Assembly: GCA_017302035.1 (NCBI GenBank)
Contig: JAFLEA010000023.1
Span: 1-38,343, forward strand
Length of the DNA stretch: 38,343 nucleotides
Direction of reading: 5' to 3'
Source: Lysobacterales bacterium
GTDB lineage: Bacteria > Pseudomonadota > Gammaproteobacteria > Xanthomonadales > Xanthomonadaceae
This document shows, piece by piece, positions 6,551 through 15,500 of this stretch. The position numbers were made by a program, and so were the translations under genes. The notes under the pieces are model-generated. The model made no database searches. It saw nothing but the letters and a program-made list of their open reading frames with translations, and was not told the origin of the DNA. The first letter of the stretch is position 1. Every line of letters begins with the position of its first letter.

Positions 6551-8002
6551 TCAGCGCTCGCCGGCCGGATCCGGGGCGGCCTCCCACACGAAGGTGCCGA
6601 GGCTGCGCGCGGGAAGTTCGTATTCGAACGAACGCCCACCCTGTTCCACGCTGAACCTGCGCGGCTGCTGCGCCGAATTGCTCACCAGCAGGACCAGCGT
6701 GCCGTCGTCTTGGTTGAGGAAGGCGACGTTGTCCAGCTCGCCGCCGGTTTCGTTGGAGCCGATCCGGTATGCGCCGGGGCGGATGAAGCGGCTGGCATGG
6801 GCCAGGATGTAGTACTCGTCGGTCCGCGAGACCTCGCCGCTGCGCGAGTCGATGGTCACCACCCCGCGGCAGGTATCGCAGCCGCCGGTGTACGGGCCGT
6901 TGTTCTCGTCCAGGGCCAGGTTCCAGTACAGCACCCCGCGTGCCCAGTGGCGCGCGGCGCCGATGAGCGTGGTGCGCGCCTGCTCGGTGATGCCACCGCT
7001 GCGCAGCGGCTCCCAGTCGCCGCCCGAGCACTCGGTCAGGTAGGCGTCCTTGTCCGGGAATTCGTCGTGCACCGGCGTCTGCGCCGACACCTCGCCGCCG
7101 TAGCAGTGCCAGGCCACGGCATCGACGTAGCGCCCGGCCGCCGGGTCGCGCAATACCGCCAGCGGCTCTTCGGGCTTGTCCCAGTTGTGGTCCCAGTCGA
7201 ACAGCAACGGCCCGTCGCCGCGGCGTTCGATCATCGGCCCCAGGTGGTCGCCGATCAGGCGCGCGCGCGCCGGCGCGTTGAGGCGCATGCCCGGGTAGCT
7301 GTCCGGCTCGAAGTCCGGTTCGTTCTGCACCGTCAGGGCGAAGATCGGCACTCCCTCGGCCGCATAGGCATCCACGTAGGCCAGCAGATAGCGCGAGAAC
7401 GCGTCGTAGTGCTCGGGCAGCAGTCGCCCCGTGACGAGGGCGTTGCTGTCCTTCATCCATGCCGGTGCGCTCCAGGGCGAGGCCATGATCTTCAGCTGCG
7501 GATTGACCGCGAGCATGGCGCGGGCCACGGGGATGACGTCGTCCCGGTTGGGGTCGATGCTGAAATGCCGCAACTCGTGGTCGGGCGCGCCATCGGGCGG
7601 GTCGTTCAGGCTGTAGTGGTGGCGGGAAAAATCCGAAGCGCCGATGGTCAGGCGGCTGAAGCCCAGGCCCAGCCCGCCGTGCTCGCGGCCGAACAGCTCG
7701 TGCAGCAGGGCGTCGCGTTGCGCCGGATCCAACTTGTGCCGGATCAGCCATGCGGACGAGTCGGTGAGCGATGCACCGAAGCCCAGCATCGTCTGGTAGC
7801 GGCGCTCCGGCTCCACCACGATGTGCTGCGGCAATCGATGCGGCGCGCCTTCGGCGACCGGGATCGGCGCCGTCGGCGTCAGGGCCAGGCGATGGTCGGA
7901 GGTGGTCACCCAGCCGTGCACGGTTCCGGCGGCCATGCCGTCCGCCGTCGCCAGGAGCAGCAGCCAGAGCAGGCACAGGGCCGGTGCAGGGGTCTTTCGC
8001 AT
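6551..8002 (-). CDS. Glycoside hydrolase family 30 enzyme (first copy), secreted
   Basis: This 483-residue protein has a Sec signal peptide (hydrophobic core LCLLWLLLLATA, cut near residue 25) and a GH30 (beta/alpha)8 barrel with its side beta-domain. GH30 enzymes are retaining beta-glycosidases acting on beta-glucosyl, beta-1,6-glucosyl or xylosyl links. The acid/base is Glu228 in TVQNEPDFEP and the nucleophile Glu324 in YLTECSGG. MASPWSAPAWMKDS, typical of the family, is at about 173-186. The C-terminal strand region (from about 400) completes the beta-sandwich. An in-frame GTG lies three codons above the chosen ATG; the ATG starts the better signal peptide. It is divergent from a TonB-dependent receptor, suggesting glycan breakdown outside the outer membrane or in the periplasm. 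The substrate cannot be fixed from sequence. Confidence 0.93.
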   Translation of the reverse strand: MRKTPAPALCLLWLLLLATADGMAAGTVHGWVTTSDHRLALTPTAPIPVAEGAPHRLPQHIVVEPERRYQTMLGFGASLTDSSAWLIRHKLDPAQRDALLHELFGREHGGLGLGFSRLTIGASDFSRHHYSLNDPPDGAPDHELRHFSIDPNRDDVIPVARAMLAVNPQLKIMASPWSAPAWMKDSNALVTGRLLPEHYDAFSRYLLAYVDAYAAEGVPIFALTVQNEPDFEPDSYPGMRLNAPARARLIGDHLGPMIERRGDGPLLFDWDHNWDKPEEPLAVLRDPAAGRYVDAVAWHCYGGEVSAQTPVHDEFPDKDAYLTECSGGDWEPLRSGGITEQARTTLIGAARHWARGVLYWNLALDENNGPYTGGCDTCRGVVTIDSRSGEVSRTDEYYILAHASRFIRPGAYRIGSNETGGELDNVAFLNQDDGTLVLLVSNSAQQPRRFSVEQGGRSFEYELPARSLGTFVWEAAPDPAGER

Positions 8003-8162
8003 GAGGCTCACAGTCCGGAAGGAATGGGGCGGCGGGGGCCGTCCCGCCCTCAGACCATGCCTGCGCAGGCTCGCGCGATCATTTTGCGTTGCAGCATGGC
8101 CTGAACCCGCGATTCATCCAAGTCATTGATTTTTGGTCACTCGGCGGTGGCATAAATAACGT

Positions 8163-8212
8163 TAGATTGACATTTTCCCGGGCCACCAATTAAAGACAGC
8201 GCTGTCAATCTA
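8163..8212 (+). promoter_or_regulatory. Receptor promoter with LacI-type operator palindrome
   Basis: GACAGCGCTGTC (8195-8206) is a perfect 12-bp palindrome with the central CG typical of LacI/GalR-family operators. It also overlaps a longer perfect inverted repeat: TAGATTGACA (8163-8172) and TGTCAATCTA (8203-8212), 30 nt apart. A -35 box TTGACA (8167-8172) lies in the left arm, and a weak -10 (TTAAAG, 8190-8195) follows after 17 nt, touching the palindrome. The receptor ATG is 16 nt beyond the last arm. A bound dimer would cover the -10 region and probably repress. The regulator gene is not in the window. The rest of the gap back to 8003 holds an AT-rich stretch but no clear gene. Confidence 0.6.
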
Positions 8213-8228
8213 CGGTCTGGAGGCCACC

Positions 8229-10970
8229 ATGACACCCATGATCCGTGCGGATCGCAACGTCGGTGCCGGCATACTGCGCAAGCACCACCTGGCCATCGCC
8301 TGCTGCCTGGCGCTGGCTTCGCCGCTGGCCTCCGCGCAGGAGCAGGCGACCACCACCGACGACGTCCAGACCCTCGACGAAGTCCGCGTCACCGGCATCC
8401 GTGCCGCCATCGCCAGCTCGGTGGAAACCAAAAGCGAATCGACTTCCATCGTCGAGGCGATCTCGGCCGAGGACCTGGGCAAGCTGCCCGACATCAGCAT
8501 CGCCGATTCGATCTCGCGCCTGCCCGGCCTGGCCACCCAGCGCGTGGATGGCCGGGCGCAGGTGATCAACATCCGTGGCATGTCCGAACAGTTCGCCGGC
8601 ACCCTGCTCAACGGCCGCGAACAGGTCAGCACCGGCGACAGCCGCGGCGTGGAGTTCGACCAGTACCCGGCCGAGCTGATCAATGCGGTGGTGGTGTACA
8701 AGACCGCCAACGCGGCGCTGGTCGGCCAGGGCCTGTCGGGCACCATCGACCTGCAGACCGTCCGTCCGCTGGACCTGGGCGAGCGCCGGATCGTGTTCAG
8801 CGGCCAGGGCGAGAAGAACTCGCTGGGCAACCTGACCCCCGGCGGCGGCGACTCGGGCTACCGCTTCTCGGCCTCGTACGTGGACCAGTTCGCCGACGAC
8901 ACCATCGGCGTGGCCATCGGCGTGGCGCGGCTGGATTCCCCGTTCCAGGAACGCCACTACAAGTCCTGGTGGTGGGCCAACACCGACCTGTGGGGCGCCC
9001 CGCAGGGCGCCAAGCCGGCAGACGCCATCGCCCTGCAGGGCACCGAGGGCTGGGTCAAGACCCGCGACATGACCCGCGACGGGGTGATGGCGGTGCTGGA
9101 GTTCAAGCCCAACGACACCTGGCACAGCGTCCTGGACATGTACTACTCCAGGTTCGACCAGGACGAGACCATGCGCGGCACCATGTTCACCAACGATCCG
9201 TGGTGGAACAACGGCGCAGTGACCTACACCGCGGCCCGGACCACGCCGCATGATGGCGTGCCGGTGGTCACCAGCGGCACCCTGGCCGGCATCCAGCCGG
9301 TGGTGCGCAACGACAACAACACCCGCGAGGACAAGATCCAGGCGATCGGCTGGAACAACGAGTTCAAGTGGGGCCTGTATACGCTGGGCGTGGATGCCAG
9401 CTACTCCAAGGCCGACCGCGAGCAGTCCACGCTGGAAACCTACGCCGGCATGCTCGGCCCGCTGTCGGTGGACTTCCAGATCCCGCTGGGCCCGGGCAAC
9501 GCCCACTATGCGCTGCCGGACCTGTCCAGCCCGACCCAGGTGTACCTGTGGGATCCGCAGGGCTGGGGTCACGAGGGCCGGATGGAGAACTCCTGGCAGA
9601 CCGACAAGCTGCAGTCGTTCCGCGCGGACCTGAACCGTGTCGTGGAATCGTCCGACTTCCTGCGCAGCTACGACGTCGGCTACAACCACAGCACGCGCAC
9701 CAAGGACAAGCGCGCCGACGTGTACTTCGCCAACCTGCCTGGCCGGGTGCCGGTCCTGGTCGGCTCCTCGTACCTGCTCGCGCCCACCAGCCTGGGCTTC
9801 GCCGGCATGGGCAACGTGCTCAGCTTCGATCCGCGCGCGCTGCTGTACCAGGTCTACAACGTCGACATCAGCGAGAGCAACGACGACCTGCAGAAGGACT
9901 ACGGCATCGAGGAGAAGGTCGACACCTTGTACTTCAAGGCCAACCTGGACATGGACATCGGCCAGGTGCGCCTGCGCGGGGACGCCGGGGTGCAGTACAT
10001 CCGCACCGACCAGCGCTCCAGCGGCGTGAACATCCAGGCCGACGGCCCGGTCGCGGTCAAGTCGATGGGTGCCACCTATGCCGACATCCTGCCGAACCTG
10101 AACCTGGTGGCGGAGTGGGGCGATGGCTGGAACCTGAGGCTGGGCCTGGCCAAGCAGATGATGCGTCCGCGCATCAACGACATGGGCGCCTACGGCAGCG
10201 TGTGGGTCGCCGTCACCAACGGCGTCGGCGAGTGGGCCGGCAGCGGCGGCAATCCGGAACTGCAGCCCTACCGGGCCAATTCGGTGGACCTGTCGCTGGA
10301 GAAGTACTTCGGCGATGCCAGCTACGTGGCCCTGGCGTTCTTCCACAAGAACCTGGAGTCGTACGTCTACACCAAGAACATTCCCTGGAACTTCGCCGGG
10401 TACGACTACGAGGGCGATACCCCGCCGGCCTCGGACTGGGGCATCTTCTCCGCTCCGGCCAACGGCACCGGCGGCACCTTGCGCGGCGTGGAGTTCAGCA
10501 CGGCCATCGGCGGCGAGGAAATCCACCGTTCGCTGGAAGGGTTCGGTGCGCTGCTCAACGCCTCCTATACCGAGTCGTCCATCAGTCCCGATGGCGGAGC
10601 CACCACCGACACGATCCCCGGCCTGTCGAAGATCGTGGCCAACGCCACCGTCTACTACGAGAAGCATGGGTTCTCGGCGCGCGTGAGCCAGCGCTTCCGC
10701 GACCCGTACCGCGGCGAGTACAGCTACATCTTCGGCCAGCGCAGCTATCGCTATACCAGGAACGAGCGCCAGGTCGACCTGCAGCTGGGCTACGACTTCC
10801 CCGAGTCGGGCCGGCTGTCGGGGCTGACCCTGATGTTCCAGGTGAACAACCTCAACAACGAACCGTTCCGCACCCAGGTCAGCGATTCCAACGGCCTGGG
10901 GCTGTTCTTCCCCGAGGAGTTCACCGAGTACGGACGCCAGTACCTGATCGGCTTCCGCTACTCGCTGTGA
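8229..10970 (+). CDS. TonB-dependent outer-membrane receptor (Xanthomonas/Caulobacter type)
   Basis: This 913-residue protein imports a ligand across the outer membrane using TonB energy. It has a signal peptide (cut near ASA-QEQ, residue 37), a TonB box around residues 49-56 (TLDEVRVTG), a plug domain to about residue 185 (with KLPDISIADSISRLPG and NIRGMSEQF), and a 22-strand barrel ending in YLIGFRYSL, the terminal-hydrophobic pattern read by the BAM machine. The plug pattern EAISAEDLGKLPD is typical of the family common in xanthomonads and caulobacters that takes up plant or fungal oligosaccharides. A GGAGG ribosome site precedes the ATG. It is flanked by two GH30 hydrolases, so a beta-glucan or related oligosaccharide is the likely ligand. 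Control by a LacI-type repressor is suggested by the upstream palindrome. Confidence 0.96.
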   Translation: MTPMIRADRNVGAGILRKHHLAIACCLALASPLASAQEQATTTDDVQTLDEVRVTGIRAAIASSVETKSESTSIVEAISAEDLGKLPDISIADSISRLPGLATQRVDGRAQVINIRGMSEQFAGTLLNGREQVSTGDSRGVEFDQYPAELINAVVVYKTANAALVGQGLSGTIDLQTVRPLDLGERRIVFSGQGEKNSLGNLTPGGGDSGYRFSASYVDQFADDTIGVAIGVARLDSPFQERHYKSWWWANTDLWGAPQGAKPADAIALQGTEGWVKTRDMTRDGVMAVLEFKPNDTWHSVLDMYYSRFDQDETMRGTMFTNDPWWNNGAVTYTAARTTPHDGVPVVTSGTLAGIQPVVRNDNNTREDKIQAIGWNNEFKWGLYTLGVDASYSKADREQSTLETYAGMLGPLSVDFQIPLGPGNAHYALPDLSSPTQVYLWDPQGWGHEGRMENSWQTDKLQSFRADLNRVVESSDFLRSYDVGYNHSTRTKDKRADVYFANLPGRVPVLVGSSYLLAPTSLGFAGMGNVLSFDPRALLYQVYNVDISESNDDLQKDYGIEEKVDTLYFKANLDMDIGQVRLRGDAGVQYIRTDQRSSGVNIQADGPVAVKSMGATYADILPNLNLVAEWGDGWNLRLGLAKQMMRPRINDMGAYGSVWVAVTNGVGEWAGSGGNPELQPYRANSVDLSLEKYFGDASYVALAFFHKNLESYVYTKNIPWNFAGYDYEGDTPPASDWGIFSAPANGTGGTLRGVEFSTAIGGEEIHRSLEGFGALLNASYTESSISPDGGATTDTIPGLSKIVANATVYYEKHGFSARVSQRFRDPYRGEYSYIFGQRSYRYTRNERQVDLQLGYDFPESGRLSGLTLMFQVNNLNNEPFRTQVSDSNGLGLFFPEEFTEYGRQYLIGFRYSL

Positions 10971-10988
10971 CCTGCGCCTGATCCGGCG

Positions 10989-11028
10989 GGGCCCGTGTCC
11001 GGGAGCAGTCCGTCCCGGGCACGGGCCC
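10989..11028 (+). terminator. Strong 16-bp hairpin after the receptor gene
   Basis: GGGCCCGTGTCCGGGA (10989-11004) and TCCCGGGCACGGGCCC (11013-11028) pair over 16 bp with one mismatch around an 8-nt loop. No long T tract follows, so it may partly end transcription or protect the receptor mRNA, leaving lower expression of the GH30 gene 50 nt further on. Confidence 0.65.
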
Positions 11029-11078
11029 GTTCGCATGATGGAACCGTGCAGTCGCACGAAAGACCGAGGAGCACGCCA

Positions 11079-12506
11079 GTGAAAACCATCCTGTTGACCG
11101 CATTGGTCGCGCTGGCGCTGCCGGCGCAGGGCATCGCCGCGGCCGGTTCGACCGTCGCCGTCTACACCACCGCCAAGGATGCGGAACGGCAGATGGCGCC
11201 CAGCCGGACCGCGCCGCTGGCCGAAGGCCATCCGCTGACCGAGGCGGAGAATTCGATCTTCGTCGAGCCGACGCGGCGCTTCCAGGCCCTGCTGGGCATC
11301 GGCGGCGCGATCACCGACGCCACCGCCGAGACCTTCGCCAGGCTCGATCCCGAGCGCCAGGCCGAGTTCCTGCGCGCCTACTACGACAGGGAGCATGGCA
11401 TCGGCTACACCCTGGCCCGCACCACCATCCACAGCTCGGACTTCAGCAGTGGCAGCTATACCTACATCGAGGACGGCGACGGCGACCTGAAGACCTTCTC
11501 GGTCGAGCACGACCGCAAGTACCGGATCCCGATGATCAAGCGCGCGATCCAGGCCGCCGGTGGCCAATTGCCGATGATGGCCAGCCCGTGGAGCGCGCCG
11601 GCGTTCATGAAGGACAGCGCCAACATGCTGCAGGGCGGCAAGCTGTTGCCGGAATACGCCGCGGCCTGGGCCCGGTATTACACGAAGTTCATCGATGCCT
11701 ACGCCGCCGAAGGCATCCCGATCTGGTCGATCAGCGTGCAGAACGAACCGATGGCCCGGCAGACCTGGGAGTCGATGCTCTTCACCGCCGAGGAGGAGCG
11801 CGATTTCCTCAGGGACCATCTCGGGCCGACCATCCAGGCCAGCGCCCATCCCGACACCAAAATCGTGGTGTGGGACCACAATCGCGACATGATGGTCCAC
11901 CGCGCCAACGTCATCTTCGGCGACCCGGAGGCGTCGAAGTATGCGTGGGGCATGGGCTTCCACTGGTACGAGACCTGGGCCGGTTTCGAGCCGATGTTCG
12001 AGAACGTGCGCCGGGTGCACGAGTCGTACCCGGACAAGGTGCTGCTGCTGACCGAGGCCACGGTGGAGAAATTCGACTGGGCGCAGGTGCAACGCTGGTC
12101 CAACGGCGAGCGCTACGGCACCTCGATCGTCAACGACCTCAACAACGGCGCTTCCGGCTGGATCGACTGGAACATGCTGCTGGACCAGACCGGCGGCCCC
12201 AACCATGTCGGCAACTACTGCTTCTCGCCGATCCATGCCGACACCCGTACCGGCGAGCTGGTGTACACCCCCAGCTACTGGTACATCGGCCATTTCTCCC
12301 GGTTCCTGCGCCCGGGCGCGCAGCGGGTGGGCGCGGCCAGCAGCCGCAGCAACCTGCTGACCACCGCCTTCCTCAATCCCGACGGGACGCTGGCCACGGT
12401 GGTGATGAATCCGACCGACCGCGAGATCGTCTACAACTACTACGTCGGCACCGCCTCGACCCGGGTGACCATCCCGGCGCATGCGATCCAGACGCTGGTG
12501 CTCTAG
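11079..12506 (+). CDS. Glycoside hydrolase family 30 enzyme (second copy), secreted
   Basis: This 475-residue protein has a signal peptide (LLTALVALALPAQGIAAAG) and a full GH30 fold. The acid/base is Glu223 in VQNEPMARQ and the nucleophile Glu326 in LLLTEATVE. MASPWSAPAFMKDS sits at 168-180, and WGMGFHWYETW just before the nucleophile is typical of glucosylceramidase-like and beta-1,6-glucanase-like members. The start is GTG with GAGGAG 8 nt upstream; it begins the signal peptide, whereas upstream in-frame starts would add an arginine-rich non-signal stretch. It differs clearly from the first GH30 (different nucleophile context, TEATVE versus TECSGG), so the two probably belong to different subfamilies and cut different positions or chain lengths of one glycan. 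It follows the receptor in the same direction and ends at a perfect hairpin. Confidence 0.93.
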   Translation: MKTILLTALVALALPAQGIAAAGSTVAVYTTAKDAERQMAPSRTAPLAEGHPLTEAENSIFVEPTRRFQALLGIGGAITDATAETFARLDPERQAEFLRAYYDREHGIGYTLARTTIHSSDFSSGSYTYIEDGDGDLKTFSVEHDRKYRIPMIKRAIQAAGGQLPMMASPWSAPAFMKDSANMLQGGKLLPEYAAAWARYYTKFIDAYAAEGIPIWSISVQNEPMARQTWESMLFTAEEERDFLRDHLGPTIQASAHPDTKIVVWDHNRDMMVHRANVIFGDPEASKYAWGMGFHWYETWAGFEPMFENVRRVHESYPDKVLLLTEATVEKFDWAQVQRWSNGERYGTSIVNDLNNGASGWIDWNMLLDQTGGPNHVGNYCFSPIHADTRTGELVYTPSYWYIGHFSRFLRPGAQRVGAASSRSNLLTTAFLNPDGTLATVVMNPTDREIVYNYYVGTASTRVTIPAHAIQTLVL

Positions 12507-12514
12507 GAACCGTT

Positions 12515-12545
12515 GCGACCGGCCGGCAGGTTGCCGGCCGGTCGC
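12515..12545. terminator. Perfect 14-bp hairpin between convergent GH30 and tamB
   Basis: GCGACCGGCCGGCA (12515-12528) and TGCCGGCCGGTCGC (12532-12545) pair perfectly around a 3-nt loop. The position, 8 nt after one stop and 3 nt from the other, suggests a two-way terminator. Confidence 0.75.
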
Positions 12546-12548
12546 TCC

Positions 12549-15500
12549 TCAGCGCTCGGTGCGCCAGTTGACCGAGGTGCGCGTTTCCACCGTGCTCGAC
12601 TCCAGTTCCACGTCGAAGCCGCGGTTGAGCAGGAACTTCAGGATCACCACCTGCCCGGCGCCGACCAGCGAGACGCCGTAGCCGACGTACAGCCGCGGGG
12701 TGATGTACTTGCCCACGCCCACCACCGAGCCGCCGAGCGCGCGCGAGTGCATCACCCCGGCGTCGTCGAAGCCCAGGCGCATGCCGAGCTGCCCGGCGAG
12801 CAGGCCGGTGCCGGCCGACAGCGCGGCCGAGGTCGCGGTGACCTGCTGGGCCTGGGTGCGGGTGGCGCCTTCCAGGCTGCGGCCCAGCATCAGGTAGGCC
12901 AGCGCCTCGGACTGCGGCATCGCCGGGTTGGACCAGACCTCGACCTGCGGCGTGCTCACGCTGCCGGACACGTTGATGCCGGCGACCACCTCGCCCACGC
13001 GGCGCTCGGCGCGCAGCGCGATGCGCGGGTCGTCGATCAGGTTGTTGCTCCAGGTCAGCTGGCCATGGGTGACGGTCAGGTCCTGGCCGTAGGCGCGGTA
13101 GCGGCCGCCGATCTCCAGCGCGCCGGTGGCGCGCATCTCGTGGCCCGGCCGCGCGCGGATCTGCAGGCGTCCGCGGGTCGTGCCCTTCATCCCGTAGCCG
13201 GTGACGACCACGTCGTTGGACAGGACCAGCGCCAGGTCCATGTCCAGCGGCGCGGTGCGCCGTTCCTCCGGATCGACCGGATCGACCACCACCACGTCCA
13301 CGGACGTGGACACGCCCTGTTCGAACCGTTCCAGGTTGAGCGTGGCATCGGTCACGTCGACTTCGCCGCGCAGGACCATGGTCGCCCCGTCCATCCCGAA
13401 CTGCAGGTCCGGATTGGCGGTGGCTGTGAGCATCGGCGTGTTGGCGATCAGCACGTCCTGGCCATGGATGTGCAGCTGCAGCGGCGTGTCCTGGCCGAAC
13501 CAGGACAGGCTGCCGTCGACCATCATCTTGCCGCGGCCGCCGGTGCTTACCGCGAAGGCGACGCGCGCCGAGCCGTCCGGTTGCGCGTCCAGGCTGCCGC
13601 TGCCGCCGGACAGGCTCAAGCCCAGCGCCGGCAGTTCGCCCTCGAAGTCCTCCAGCAGCAGTTGCCCATCCATCAGCGGCTGGGCGCGGGTGCCGCGCAG
13701 GCTCATGTGGCCGCGGATCACGCCGCGCGGGCGCACGAGGTCGGGCGAGAACAGCTCCAGCCAGAACAGCGAGGAGATGTGGGTGTACAGCTCGCCGTGC
13801 AGCGGCGAGTACGGCTCCCAGCCGGTGTTGAAGCTGGCATCGAGGTAGCCATCGCCGTGGAAGCCGATCCCCAGGCGGCCCTGGATCTTCTGCGGGTCGA
13901 ATGCCAGGTCGAAGGTGAAATTGTCGTAGCGCACGATCTCGCGCCGGGTGTTGTTGCCCAGACGCATGCCGCCATCCAGCGAGGCCAGGTGCACGCCGCC
14001 GGTCCAGCGGTTGCCCTGCGGACGGATGGTCGCGTCCAGGCGCACGTCGCCGCGCAGCAGCAGCGCCCGCCCGCCCTGGTTCGGCAGCCACGGCTCGAGC
14101 AGGGTCAGCGGCAGCCGTTCGCTGTGCAGCGCCAGGCCTTCGCGCGGCCAGTCCGCCTGCGCGCACAGGCGTCCTTCGCCCTTGTCGTGGGTGACCAGGC
14201 AGGCGGGCTGCAGCTGCCAGCGCGGGCCGGTGACCACGAACGCGGCCGGCGCCTCCAGCATCCACGGATTGCCGCGCGCCGGCTTCACTCCCAACTGGTC
14301 GATCGAGCCGTGCCAGCTGTTGCCGCGCCGTTGCATCTGCCCGCCGAAGTTCAGGCCGGCGGTCTGCGGGCTGTCGGCCTGCACCGTCAGGCGCAGGTGC
14401 TCGACCGCGCCTTGCGCATGCACGTTCACGCTTTGCAGGGGGATGCCGACCTGCAACTCGCTGCCGCGCAGGACCAGGTCGCCGCCGCTGCCGCGCCACG
14501 GCAGCTGCCCGTCCAGGTCGAGGGCACTGGCGCTCCAGTCGTTCCAGCGCAGGCCGCGGCCCTCGAGGTTGGCCTGCAGGTTCGGTGCCTGGCGGGTGCC
14601 GGTCAGGCGCAGCGAACCCGCGACGCTGCCGGCGCCGCCGGGCAACAGGTCGTCCAGCCGCAACGGCTGCAGTTGCGCGCTGACGTCGAGCCGATCGCCG
14701 GCCACGCGACCATTGGCGCGCACGTGGCTGTCGCCCAGGCGCAGCGCGAGCTGGCCCTCGCCCTGGTCGCCGCGCAGGGTGAAGTTGCCGTTGCCGGCCA
14801 GCGCCCGGCCGCGCAGGCGCCCGTTCAGCGATTGCACGTCCACCCAGGCATCGAAGCCCCGGTCCTCGCGCGCGTTGCCGTGGGTGGCGATGCGGCCGTC
14901 GACGTTGCCGTCCCAGCCGGGGACGAAATAGCCCGGATCGAATCCATCCAGCACCAGCGCCAGGTCCCAGTCCAGCACCGGATCCCAGCCGGCCTCGCCG
15001 CTGGCCTGCAGGGTGCCGGTGGGCATGGTCGCCTGCAGCGAATGGATCGTTGCCCGCGATTGGTTGCCGCGCACGTCCAGCACCACGTCGGCCTGTTCCC
15101 CGTCGCGGCTCAGGGTGGCGTCGCCGTACACCGCCCACTGCGTCATCGAACCGGCCACGCCGAGGGCGGCGTCCAGGCCGACCGCCGGCGCTGCCGGATC
15201 CTCGGCCGCGAAGGTCAGGCCCTGCGCGTTGAGCGAGAAGCGGAAGCGGGCATCCTCCGGATCGGTGAAGTCGGCCTGGCCCTTGAGCCGCACGCTGCCG
15301 TCGTACAGGTCCAGCGCCAGCGGGGCCACGGTCAGCACCTGGTCTTCCAGGCGCAGGTGCGAGGGCGCGATGGCCAGGTGCAGGTCGCCGCGGCCGACCT
15401 GGCCGGAAACATCGGCCGCGCCGCCGTTGCCGCTGGCGCGCAGATCGAAGGTGAAAGCTTCGGCCGAGGGTTCGCCGCCGGTGAACAGGGCCGGGTCCAG

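Noticed and set aside
4046-8104. Open frame of 1,352 codons opposite tex and the first GH30
   Set aside because: It spans two well-supported minus-strand genes and their gap; its composition is that of a shadow frame.
8205-12482. Open frame of 1,425 codons opposite the receptor and second GH30
   Set aside because: It is an antisense shadow: the plus strand carries two proteins with intact family motifs, and this frame has no recognisable domain and crosses a hairpin and two gene borders.
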